Shown here: positions 6,979-14,415 of the stretch, in pieces
How the letters are laid out: every line of letters starts with the position of its first letter
How positions within the stretch are numbered: the stretch's first letter is position 1
Source of the DNA: Pseudomonadota bacterium
GTDB taxonomy: Bacteria; Desulfobacterota; Desulfovibrionia; Desulfovibrionales; Desulfovibrionaceae
Assembly (NCBI GenBank): GCA_023417745.1
Contig: JAEZEM010000304.1
Coordinates: 1-17,416 of the forward strand
Length of the DNA: 17,416 nt
Reading direction: 5' to 3'
Translations under genes and position numbers: made by a program
Notes under the pieces: model-generated
Seen by the model: the letters and a program-made list of their open reading frames with translations, nothing else
Told to the model about the DNA's origin: nothing
The model's database searches: none

Positions 6979-9552
6979 GTGGCGCAGTCCAACCCGATAC
7001 CCCCTGCAAAGGGTTCTTGGATCGCCCCCATGGCCGGCGCGGCCACGGCGGGGGTGCTTGCCGTGGCTTTGGTGCTGGCGGCCGGCTGGTATCGTGAGCA
7101 TTTGTGGTTGGTCTGGGCCCCCGGCGATTTGCGTCTTTTCTACGCGGTATTGGCCCTTTGCGTGGGGCTGCCGGCGGTGCTCGTCGGATTGTGCACCGAC
7201 CGCCAGCTCCGGCTGCGTCAAGTCCTGGCCGACCGCGAGGCCGAAGCGGACCGCATCCGCGACGCCCTGGCCCGCACCCAGCGGGGACTGGTGGCCCTGG
7301 GCGCGGTCAGCCACGAACTGCTCCGGGCCACTGACCGCGACAGCCTCATCCAGCGCATCTGCACTATTTTAGTCGAACAAGCCGGCTACAGTCTGGCCTG
7401 GGTGGGGCTGGCCGAACCCGGAACGGAAAAGCGGGTGCGGGTGGCGGCCTGGGCCGGAGAGGACGGCAGCTGGCTGGATACGCTGGGCGTGCGCTACGAC
7501 GATTCACTCTGGGGCCACGGCCCCACGGGCACGGCCATCCGCCTGGGTCAGCCGGTCATCGTCGCCGACATGCACGACGACGCGTTTTTCCACGATTGGC
7601 CGAATCGGCCAGCGCCTCTTGACCGCTACCACAGCGCCTTTTCCTTTCCCCTGCGCCAGGCTGGGCGCGTGATCGGGGCGCTCACCATCTTCGAGCTGTC
7701 GCGCCGGGACTTCGGCGACGAGGAAGTCCGGCTGCTCACCCGCATGGCCGACGACGCCTCCCACGGCCTGGAGTTGTTGCGTCTGTCCCAGAGCCGGGAG
7801 CGGACGTCGCAGCTTTTGCGCCAGGCCCTGCGCATGGGCGCGGCCATGTCGCGCACGGCCCTGGATCTGGCCGACGGCGGCCGCAATCTGCGGGAACTGG
7901 CGGCCCGGACCCTGCGCCACGCCCTGTGGCTGACCGGCAGCCTCCTCGGGGCCATCGGCATGTCCTCGCGGCCTACCGGACGCCTGGACTGGCTGGCCGT
8001 GGCCACGACCGACGGGGCCATTCGCTCCATGCCGCCCGAGGACTGCACGCTGTTCCCCGACGACGCCGGCCGCTTCGCCGGCCCCTTTGCCGAGGCTCTC
8101 AACGCCGGCAAGCCCGTGCGGTGTGACCACACCGCCGATCTCGACGGCTATGGTCCGCCCGACCCGGCGTTCTTGCGGGTATCGCGGTTTCTGGCCATAC
8201 CGCTGCGGCGTGAGGAACGGGTGATCGGCGTGCTGCTGCTGGCCGACGCCCCCAACACCTACGCCGAACGGGACATCCGAGGGCTTGCCCGGTTGACGGT
8301 GCTCTACGAGATGGCGGCGGCCCGGCGACGCGTCGAGAAAGACTTGGTCGCGGCCCGGCGGCGGGCCGAGGCGGCCAGCGAAGCCAAGACCCAATTCCTG
8401 GCCAACATCAGCCACGAGCTGCGCACCCCCATAAACGGCATCCTGGGCATGGCCCAGCTGGCCGTGCTGGAGGGCGGCACGGCCGGCCAGAACGAATACT
8501 GGCAGACCGTACGCGACGCCACCGACCGGCTCATCGAGATCGTGGACAATCTTCTGGAGCTGGCCAACGTCGAGTCCGGGTCGCTGTCGCCCATGCTGCG
8601 CGAATTCAGCCTGCGCCGGCTGACGGAGTCGCTTCGTGGCTCGTTTTCGGTACGCTCGGGTCTGGCCGGCCTGTCGTTTAGCTTCGAACTCGACGGAACC
8701 TTGCCGGACAAGCTCCTGGGCGACCCCTTCCGATTGCGCCAGATTCTCTCCAACCTCATCGACAACGCCATCCGTTTCACCCCAGCCGGCAGTGTGACGG
8801 TGCATGTCCGGCGTCTGGAGCCGCTGGCGGCCATGGCCCAACGCCAGGTGTTGGTGGCGGCGGATTTCAGCGGCGTTTGCCTGGAATTCGCCATCTCGGA
8901 CACCGGCATCGGCATCCCGCTGACCAAGCAGGCGGCCATCTTCGACACCTTTGTCCTGGCCGAGGAGCCCTTGACCAAGCGCTACGGCGGCACGGGCATG
9001 GGGCTTTCCATCGCCCGGCGACTGGCCGAGCTTTTGGGCGGCAGCATCCGGGTGGAGAGCCGGCCGGATTACGGCAGCACGTTCTATCTGGCCGTGCCGC
9101 TGTGGCTGGCCAGTCCGCCCATGGACGACGACGACGGCGAGGGCCGCGAGCCGGTGCGGTTGCCGCGGCTGCGCATCATGGTGGTGGAAGACGAGGCGGT
9201 GAACCGTCTGGCCCTGGCGCGCGGGCTTCGCAAGCTCGGCCACGACGTCATCGAGGCGGGCAACGGCGAGGACGCCTTGCGGCGGTTGTCCATGGAGCCG
9301 GTGGACGTGGTGGTGATGGACATTCAGATGCCGGTGATGGACGGGCTGACCGCCGTGGCCCACATCCGCAACGGCGAGGTGCCGGGCACGAACCGGCGTT
9401 TGCCGGTGGTGGCCCTGACGGCCTACGCCCTGGAAGGCGACCGCGAACGTTTCCTGGCCGCCGGCATGGACGAGTTCGTGACCAAGCCCTGCGACATGGA
9501 CGTGCTGCTGCGGGCCGTGGCCAAGGTGGTCAAGGACAAGCCGGCGAGTTAG
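6979..9552 (+). CDS. Hybrid sensor histidine kinase with two GAF-like regions and a receiver
   Basis: The product (857 residues) has two N-terminal membrane helices with a short exposed loop between them (about 14-35 and 50-70), a linking helix, a first GAF-like region (about 100-268), a second (about 275-447), a HisKA dimerisation domain with the phospho-accepting His479 (FLANISHELRTPINGILGM), and a HATPase domain with an N-box (NLIDNAIRF), DTGIGIP (641-647) and GGTGMGLS (670-677). A C-terminal receiver follows, with phospho-accepting Asp781 (VVVMDIQMPVMDG) and acidic pair VVEDE. It autophosphorylates and passes phosphate to its own receiver and probably on to a phosphotransfer protein elsewhere; no DNA-binding domain or partner is adjacent. 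The GTG at 6979 follows GAGG (6970-6973) at good spacing; GTG 6973 is the alternative. An open frame extends to 6721 but runs antisense to the small membrane gene. The signal it senses is unknown. Confidence 0.93.
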   Translation: MAQSNPIPPAKGSWIAPMAGAATAGVLAVALVLAAGWYREHLWLVWAPGDLRLFYAVLALCVGLPAVLVGLCTDRQLRLRQVLADREAEADRIRDALARTQRGLVALGAVSHELLRATDRDSLIQRICTILVEQAGYSLAWVGLAEPGTEKRVRVAAWAGEDGSWLDTLGVRYDDSLWGHGPTGTAIRLGQPVIVADMHDDAFFHDWPNRPAPLDRYHSAFSFPLRQAGRVIGALTIFELSRRDFGDEEVRLLTRMADDASHGLELLRLSQSRERTSQLLRQALRMGAAMSRTALDLADGGRNLRELAARTLRHALWLTGSLLGAIGMSSRPTGRLDWLAVATTDGAIRSMPPEDCTLFPDDAGRFAGPFAEALNAGKPVRCDHTADLDGYGPPDPAFLRVSRFLAIPLRREERVIGVLLLADAPNTYAERDIRGLARLTVLYEMAAARRRVEKDLVAARRRAEAASEAKTQFLANISHELRTPINGILGMAQLAVLEGGTAGQNEYWQTVRDATDRLIEIVDNLLELANVESGSLSPMLREFSLRRLTESLRGSFSVRSGLAGLSFSFELDGTLPDKLLGDPFRLRQILSNLIDNAIRFTPAGSVTVHVRRLEPLAAMAQRQVLVAADFSGVCLEFAISDTGIGIPLTKQAAIFDTFVLAEEPLTKRYGGTGMGLSIARRLAELLGGSIRVESRPDYGSTFYLAVPLWLASPPMDDDDGEGREPVRLPRLRIMVVEDEAVNRLALARGLRKLGHDVIEAGNGEDALRRLSMEPVDVVVMDIQMPVMDGLTAVAHIRNGEVPGTNRRLPVVALTAYALEGDRERFLAAGMDEFVTKPCDMDVLLRAVAKVVKDKPAS

Positions 9553-10034
9553 GGCGTCCGCTGCCGATCCAGCCCCCGCAGATTAACCGCTTCGGCCAGA
9601 TGCTCCACCCGCAGCCCGGCTTCGCCGTCGAGGTCGGCGATGGTGCGGGCGATGCGCAGCACCCGGGTATGCGACCGGGCCGACAACCCCAAGCGCCGCA
9701 CCGCGCCCTCCATGAAGGCGTGCCCCTCTTCCGACAAACGACAGTGAGCCGAGAGATGCCGCCCGGACAGCCGGCCGTTGACCGTGAACGGCAGCCCGGC
9801 GTAGCGCGCCGACTGCACTTCGCGGGCAGCCAGCACCCGCTCCCGCATGGTGGCCGAGGTCGTGGGCGAGGCCTCGGCCCGCAACTCCTTGTACGGCACC
9901 GCCGGCACTTCCACCTGCAAATCGATGCGATCCAAAAGCGGCCCAGACAGCCGCGAGCGGTAGCGCCGCACCTCGGCGTCGCCGCAGGTGCAGGCATGGC
10001 GCTCGTCGCCCAGATAGCCGCAGGGGTGCGGATG
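9549..10034 (-). pseudogene. comM: yifB/comM, C-terminal remnant cut by phage DNA
   Basis: YifB/ComM is an AAA+ helicase of the Mg-chelatase-like group; ComM drives branch migration during natural transformation. The remnant (about 161 codons of a usual ~500) reads PHPCGYLGDERHACTCG, RRYRSRLSGPLLDRIDLQVEVP, then the C-terminal helical domain ending LRGLDRQRTP. The N-terminal domain, Walker A and Walker B are missing. Going upstream, the family match holds to about PHPCGY and then meets TGA (complement of 10035-10037) at the start of unrelated AT-rich sequence. The internal GTG at 9971 is not a real start. No promoter is apparent, so the fragment is probably dead. Its TAA shares four bases with the TAG of the convergent histidine kinase gene. 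Identification as yifB/comM is strong. Confidence 0.85.
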
Positions 10035-10060
10035 TCAGAATTGTGATAAAAATTACTGAC
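10028..10060. other. Host-phage junction with inverted repeat
   Basis: comM homology ends at about 10030-10032. The element begins near TGT at 10033-10035. GTCAG (10034-10038) and CTGAC (10056-10060) form an inverted repeat, extendable through AATT (10039-10042 and 10051-10054) with a one-base bulge. The sequence is AT-rich in contrast to both sides. This may be an attachment site or transposase/integrase binding site; the other end lies outside the window, so no direct repeat can be checked. Confidence 0.5.
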
Positions 10061-10085
10061 TGAAGGCCTGATGTAGACAGATGAT

Positions 10086-10130
10086 GAAAAACCGCCCCGG
10101 AAACCGTGATGGCAACCGGGGCGGTTTTTC
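10086..10130. terminator. Strong bidirectional terminator of the phage late operon
   Basis: Perfect 15-bp stem (10086-10100 with 10116-10130) with a 15-base loop; the GC core CCGCCCCGG is flanked by A5 on one side and T5 on the other, so it works on both strands. It lies just past the last phage gene (stop at 10163) and before the junction with comM. Confidence 0.9.
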
Positions 10131-10162
10131 ATTTTGTGGCCCTACTTGTAGCCACCGCCTCC

Positions 10163-10666
10163 CTACCCCGGCAGCGTGATCGTCACGTCCACGCCCATCA
10201 CCTGCTCCACCTTCGTGGCCGCGTTGATCTTGTCCACGATGGCCAACCGCTGCCCGATGACCGAACCGGTCAGCACGCTCCACGTCTCCCGATTGCGGAT
10301 GATCCGCTGGGCCAGGACGCCCACGTCCATGCCCCTGGCCTGGGCCAACGCCGTAATGAGCGGCACAGCCGCGGTCGGGTTGGCCATGAGCGCCGTCGCC
10401 TCGGCGTACTGCTGATCCCACGTCGCCGTCTCCCAGCGGCCGTACTCGACACCCAGGGGTGCCAGGACGGCGTCACAGGCGGCGGTAGCTTCGGAGATGC
10501 GCGCCGCCACGGCCTGCTCCAGCGACACCTCCCAGGCCTGCCCGATCTTCACGGGCGTGCCGTCGGGGATAGTGAGGATGAGGCATCTTGGGTAATGGCC
10601 GGAGGCGTCTAAACTATCAGGGCAATACGCCTCTATGGTCCCTGCTGTATTGATAATTATTTTCAT
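10163..10666 (-). CDS. Phage tail-fibre-associated protein (DUF4376-like)
   Basis: The 167-residue product has a beta-rich start (MKIIINTAGTIEAYCPDS ... GQAWEV) and a long helical part (about 50-150) with AAC-x-AVLAPLGVEYG and the WDQQYAEATAL motif. This layout is common in the last gene of phage tail-fibre modules, in DUF4376-like and tail-fibre-assembly proteins. A role as chaperone or small tip protein for the tailspike just upstream is inferred from position. ATG at 10666 comes one base after the tailspike TAG (10670-10672), in a CTAGGACATG arrangement. The stop is TAG (10163-10165), after which the same frame continues GGGGYK to another TAG (10142-10144); see findings. The operon terminator follows. 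Confidence 0.6.
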   Translation of the reverse strand: MKIIINTAGTIEAYCPDSLDASGHYPRCLILTIPDGTPVKIGQAWEVSLEQAVAARISEATAACDAVLAPLGVEYGRWETATWDQQYAEATALMANPTAAVPLITALAQARGMDVGVLAQRIIRNRETWSVLTGSVIGQRLAIVDKINAATKVEQVMGVDVTITLPG

Positions 10667-10669
10667 GTC

Positions 10670-12358
10670 CTAGCTCACTTGGATATAGGAGTTGCCGTTA
10701 TACCCTGTCGTATTGGCCGCAGGAGAGTAATCCGCCGCGTAACTATTCATGATGACCGCCGACGTTGCCAGATAGACGAACGAATCAAACATGGCCGTCA
10801 CGCATCGCGTCGTCACCCCATGGAAAATCATTTTTTGGGTGTTGCTGGCCAACGTGGAATAGTAGGCGGCCAACGGCAGCGCGCAGCCTTTGAATGATAT
10901 TCCCTGCACAAATCCATAGGACTCGTTGCTGGCCTGGACTCCTGTTTCTGCCCCGTGACAAATAATTTTCGTTCCGACAGTGCACTTGGCGTTGTCAAGC
11001 AGAACGGCTTTTGACCCCGCTCCTGAGACGTTGAACCTAAATCCAGAAACAAGCGACAGATTTTTTGTGATGTTGAAGCATATCAGCCCGGAACTGCCGG
11101 AGATAATACACCTGTTGCACGGCTTCACGACGAGACTAGCGCCGCCAACAGTTGACGACACGAACGTATCACCAGAGCATGTCACAACGGTGTTAGTTCC
11201 GTTATAACTTACAGCAGTAGCGGTATACACGCCATTTATGCCACTGGTGCTGGAGTTTATGACGTCAATATCATCGCCATTTTGAATATTTTTCGTGGCA
11301 TCGGAATTGCTCACATAATTCCCGGCCACGGTGATAGTTTTGGCCGTAGTGTCGATGCTGACGATTGGTACCGTTGTCTCGGCAGAAGTGTTTCCGAGAA
11401 TCTTTATACGATCGGAATTGTCATGACTGAAAACGACTGAACTACTGATATTAAAAGTTCCGTCAGCACATTGTATTGTTACCATGAATCCATCGTCAAT
11501 TGATTTACCAGCGATGCTCAATAAAGCCCTGTAGATGCTCGCATACGGAGACCCAACTGCCCCTGTTCCCGTCGAATCGTTACCTGTCGGCGACACGTAG
11601 ATCGTCGTATCGGAAGATATGCGCAGACGTGTTGCCAGGGACAGCACATACCACAGCGCCGCCGCCGTGATAACCTGGCTCGTGCTCGTCCCGGCCCATG
11701 CCACGGCGTTGGTGGCGAGCTGGACCAGCCCGGCCACGGCCGTGGACGCGGCGGAAATCCAGGCGTCGAGGAGGCCGGACAGGCCCGCTTTGGGGATAGC
11801 CCCAGGGGCGGGAGTGGTCGAGGCGCTGGCCGGGTCCTGGACCACCCGCGCGTCCACGTCCAGAGTGGGCGTGCCGCCCGGCATGCCCATCTCGACCCGT
11901 TTGACCTGGGCGTCGTTGGTGACGTTGCCCAGGCCAACCTGAGACGCAATCACGTCGTGAGGGTTTTCATTGTCGGCGATATGTGCGTCTATTTGCGAGT
12001 TTACGGAGGTTAGGCTGGAAATAGCCGCCTCGATGTAATCCTGCCCAGGGTAGGGCACCGACTGGAAAATTTCATCAAGTAGGCAGTCCCGGTTCGGGAC
12101 GACCGCCACGCCCCGGGTGTCTGGGACGCCATCCACCGAGATGCGCACACTGTAGGCCCCTCCGCAGAGTGCGTTGGGGCACAATGGGACGACGGCTTGG
12201 CCATCGGCACCGGTCGTGGCTGTAACGTTGATCGGGACGATCACGCCGCCAACGGCCGCCGAACGGTTAAGCCTGAACACGATGAGCGCCCCAGGAACGG
12301 GGATGCCACCCGCGTCGATGATGTTGACTGTGACATTGACGGTGGGAAGAGTGCTCAT
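10670..12358 (-). CDS. Phage tailspike with beta-helix domain
   Basis: The 562-residue product has three parts. Residues 7-92 resemble an Ig-like/carboxypeptidase-regulatory beta fold (VTVNIIDAGGIPVPGA ... VRISVDGVPDTRG). Residues about 108-152 form a trimerising fibre segment with HIADNENPHDVIASQVG and LGNVTNDAQV, a motif common in phage tail fibres. From about 252 (IYVSPTGNDSTGTGAVGSPYASIYRAL) the sequence looks like the start of a right-handed pectate-lyase-type beta-helix, rich in Ser/Thr/Asn/Val to the end. Such spikes bind or cut surface polysaccharide; no catalytic residues can be named with confidence. TAAATG joins it to the gene upstream. The DNA for the beta-helix part (about 10670-11610) is visibly less GC-rich than that for the N-terminal part, suggesting that the receptor-binding part was swapped in. 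Confidence 0.8.
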   Translation of the reverse strand: MSTLPTVNVTVNIIDAGGIPVPGALIVFRLNRSAAVGGVIVPINVTATTGADGQAVVPLCPNALCGGAYSVRISVDGVPDTRGVAVVPNRDCLLDEIFQSVPYPGQDYIEAAISSLTSVNSQIDAHIADNENPHDVIASQVGLGNVTNDAQVKRVEMGMPGGTPTLDVDARVVQDPASASTTPAPGAIPKAGLSGLLDAWISAASTAVAGLVQLATNAVAWAGTSTSQVITAAALWYVLSLATRLRISSDTTIYVSPTGNDSTGTGAVGSPYASIYRALLSIAGKSIDDGFMVTIQCADGTFNISSSVVFSHDNSDRIKILGNTSAETTVPIVSIDTTAKTITVAGNYVSNSDATKNIQNGDDIDVINSSTSGINGVYTATAVSYNGTNTVVTCSGDTFVSSTVGGASLVVKPCNRCIISGSSGLICFNITKNLSLVSGFRFNVSGAGSKAVLLDNAKCTVGTKIICHGAETGVQASNESYGFVQGISFKGCALPLAAYYSTLASNTQKMIFHGVTTRCVTAMFDSFVYLATSAVIMNSYAADYSPAANTTGYNGNSYIQVS

Positions 12359-13408
12359 TTAGGTCCACCCCATTTCGGCCCAATTTTTGACGACGGTCGC
12401 CCCATCTCCCCCCTTGCCGCCTAGGGTTCCGGACGCACCGGACGCAGCAGACAACGAGGGAGCGCCCGACGTTGTCGCCGCGATGAATGCGACAAACCCG
12501 CCACCAGCAGACCCGGAATAATTGGTGCCGGCGTCGAGACTTTTGGCGGAGAACGAATGGCCGGACGTCAACGAGGCTACACCCCTACAGATGATAATGA
12601 GGACGCCCCCTGGAGTGGATAAACCAGCCCCGAAAGCATAGCCCGCAGCGCCAACAGAACCAGCGGCAGAAACGCTTTGCCCTGCGTCCCCGCCACTCCA
12701 AGGGCATCCGGGGCCGGCTGGACCGCCCGCCGCCGACATGAGGTAGTTGCCAGACGAGACCGTGACGCCACCGCCACCGCCACCTCCAGTGGCGCTTGCC
12801 CCTGGCGCACCTCCGGCCCCTGCGGCGGAGTCGGTTTGGTTTGTGGGTGCAACGCCCTTAACTGCGCCTGGTCCGCCTGCTCCGCACCCCGAGGCGGCGA
12901 GCAACCGAGTACCATCGGTCAACGTCGCCGTGGCGTCACCGATAGCCTTGTCTCCAAGCGCCGCCAGGACAGGATCACCGATGAACCAACCCAGAGAACG
13001 TAGATTGTAGAGGTAGTCCTTTTTTCGTATGTATTTGGCCGTGGTAGTGACTGTTTCAGGGATGGAAATGTTGTACGACGGCCAGGATGGTGAGCCCTTC
13101 GCTCCTTTCCCTACCATGCTGATGCCGCCTGAAGCGCCAACGACCAGGGTGTCGCACATGACAACGAGGCCCCGGCAGCGGTGTTTCGTGGTAAGAACCG
13201 CGTTGAGCGTCAGGATGTCGTATCGGGCAACGACTATAGGGCCGTCCTCGACATTGTCGATCTCAGTGGCCCCGGAGATAATTACGCTTCCTTTGGTATC
13301 GTAGTAGTCGAAGATGTTTTTTCCGACTGACAACGCCGCAGTCCACGGGGAAGAACTCCCAGAGGACGGCGTGGGCTCTTCCCTGTAGTCGAAGGAGCTT
13401 TTACCCAT
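12359..13408 (-). CDS. Glycine-rich phage tail protein, adhesin-tip-like
   Basis: The 349-residue product begins MGKSSFDYREEPTPSSGSSS. It has a beta-rich segment (about 60-105: RCRGLVVMCDTLVVG, then ISMVGKGAKG) and then long Gly/Ala/Ser-rich stretches (about 170-335) including GGGGGGGVTVSSG and GGKGGDGATV, and ends VKNWAEMGWT. Glycine-rich sheets of this kind form receptor-binding tips in some tail adhesins (T4-type gp38 is the known example), and phages carry similar Gly-rich fibre proteins. No specific family is recognised, so this is by composition and place. ATG at 13408 overlaps the previous stop as TAATG, after a GGGGGA ribosome site. The TAA abuts the tailspike ATG. It may be an independent adhesin or a fibre partner of the spike. 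Confidence 0.55.
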   Translation of the reverse strand: MGKSSFDYREEPTPSSGSSSPWTAALSVGKNIFDYYDTKGSVIISGATEIDNVEDGPIVVARYDILTLNAVLTTKHRCRGLVVMCDTLVVGASGGISMVGKGAKGSPSWPSYNISIPETVTTTAKYIRKKDYLYNLRSLGWFIGDPVLAALGDKAIGDATATLTDGTRLLAASGCGAGGPGAVKGVAPTNQTDSAAGAGGAPGASATGGGGGGGVTVSSGNYLMSAAGGPAGPGCPWSGGDAGQSVSAAGSVGAAGYAFGAGLSTPGGVLIIICRGVASLTSGHSFSAKSLDAGTNYSGSAGGGFVAFIAATTSGAPSLSAASGASGTLGGKGGDGATVVKNWAEMGWT

Positions 13409-13797
13409 TAGAAGTCCCCCGAGTGCGCGATGACCGTCACGGTTTTCCCCGAGGTGACAGCAGCGGACGCGGTCACCTTGATAATAACGCCAGCCTCAAT
13501 AGCCAGGGCGTAACCGTCGTTGATGTATTCCAACGCGTCGGCCGGGCTGGTGCCGGCGGTCACACCCGTTCCGGGGCTGATTGCCACGGTGCCGATCAGG
13601 TAGTCCGTACCCGATTTGGTGGCGTAGAAACTCAGGGTCACGGTGGCAGTGTCGTCAGAAAGGACTTTTACGGCGTCCAGTTTGGAGCCGTTGGCCCCCG
13701 CCGTGAACAGGGTTTTCTTGGTCGTGCTGTCGGCGTTGACGATGGTTGCCGGGCTGGTCTTCGGGGTGAGCGGGAAGATGGGCGAGGTGTTGGCCAT
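13408..13797 (-). CDS. Small phage structural protein
   Basis: The 129-residue product MANTSPIFPLTPKTSPATIV is almost entirely beta-strand-like, with Thr/Ala/Val/Gly alternation (LDAVKVLSDDTATVTLSFYAT, GVIIKVTASAAVTSGKTVTVIA). This suggests a jelly-roll or Ig-type small virion protein such as a decoration or tail connector part. No family can be named. ATG at 13797 follows AGGAG at 6 bases; the previous gene's TAG overlaps that ribosome site. Its own stop overlaps the next start as TAATG, so it is co-translated with the glycine-rich protein. Confidence 0.55.
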   Translation of the reverse strand: MANTSPIFPLTPKTSPATIVNADSTTKKTLFTAGANGSKLDAVKVLSDDTATVTLSFYATKSGTDYLIGTVAISPGTGVTAGTSPADALEYINDGYALAIEAGVIIKVTASAAVTSGKTVTVIAHSGDF

Positions 13798-13806
13798 GGG
13801 TGTCTC

Positions 13807-14415
13807 CTAGAAAGCGCCGCAAGTTTTGGCGAGGTAGAGGGTTGAACCGATGGGGCGGTTTACTCCGAGGGTCATCCTCTTCACCCCTCCGCCGTCCGTG
13901 CTGATGGTCTTCGTCACATCGCCGGCCACAAGCAGCTTGTCGTCCAGCACTCCAGCCGAGGCGTCGCCAGCCGCTGCGGCGACCACTCCGCCGCCGAGCA
14001 TGGTCACGGTGTTGAACGCATGCACTGCCGCCTCGATGTCAGCCATGGTCATATTGGAGTTGATGAGCGTCCCGCCGGGAGTTCCCCAGCAGAGGATCTT
14101 GCCGACGTCTTGGTCGGGAATGGAGGCGTAGGCCCCGCCCAGCCCGAACAGGTGATCGACGCTGTATTGCTGCACGCCCTGGGCGTCGGAGACGACGATG
14201 CGGTAGGGACCAGCAAGCCAAATGTCGGCCTGGCCGTTGGCGTCGAGCACGACAGGCCAGGGATTGGCCGCGGCCATGCCGGAGTCGGCGTAGCTGGTTT
14301 TCGGAGTCGTCGATCCAGCCTCGTAGACTTGGACAAAGCCGCCGGCCAGCGGAGATCCGTCCAGGGCCATGGCCCGGAATTTCGGTACCAGAAGCAGGGT
14401 GTAAGGGGCTGTCAT
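13807..14415 (-). CDS. Phage tail fibre/tailspike adaptor with head-binding-like N-terminus
   Basis: The 202-residue product opens with the head-binding-like module of podoviral tailspikes and fibres: VPKFRAMALDGSPLAGGFVQVYEAGSTTPKTSYADSG, then WPVVLDANGQADIWLAGPYRIVV (about 10-85). The remaining ~115 residues include a short DQDVGKILCWGTPGG stretch and a beta-rich tail, but no large receptor domain. It therefore looks like an adaptor that docks to the particle and hands on to the separate spike and tip proteins encoded downstream. ATG at 14415 overlaps the preceding TAA by one base after AGGAGG. No enzymatic motif is seen. Confidence 0.75.
   Translation of the reverse strand: MTAPYTLLLVPKFRAMALDGSPLAGGFVQVYEAGSTTPKTSYADSGMAAANPWPVVLDANGQADIWLAGPYRIVVSDAQGVQQYSVDHLFGLGGAYASIPDQDVGKILCWGTPGGTLINSNMTMADIEAAVHAFNTVTMLGGGVVAAAAGDASAGVLDDKLLVAGDVTKTISTDGGGVKRMTLGVNRPIGSTLYLAKTCGAF

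Noticed and set aside
7504..9363. 619-codon open frame on the minus strand inside the histidine kinase gene
   Set aside because: It is antisense to a fully recognisable kinase, has low-complexity His/Gln/Gly-rich composition and no ribosome site; typical of GC-rich DNA.
9530..10132. 200-codon open frame across the comM junction, minus strand
   Set aside because: It reads comM out of frame and passes through the terminator stem; the true comM frame is the one that matches the family.
10670..14415. Diversity-generating retroelement acting on the tail genes
   Set aside because: Podovirus-like tail modules sometimes carry one, but no reverse transcriptase and no template/variable repeat pair was seen inside the window; it could only exist beyond the right edge.
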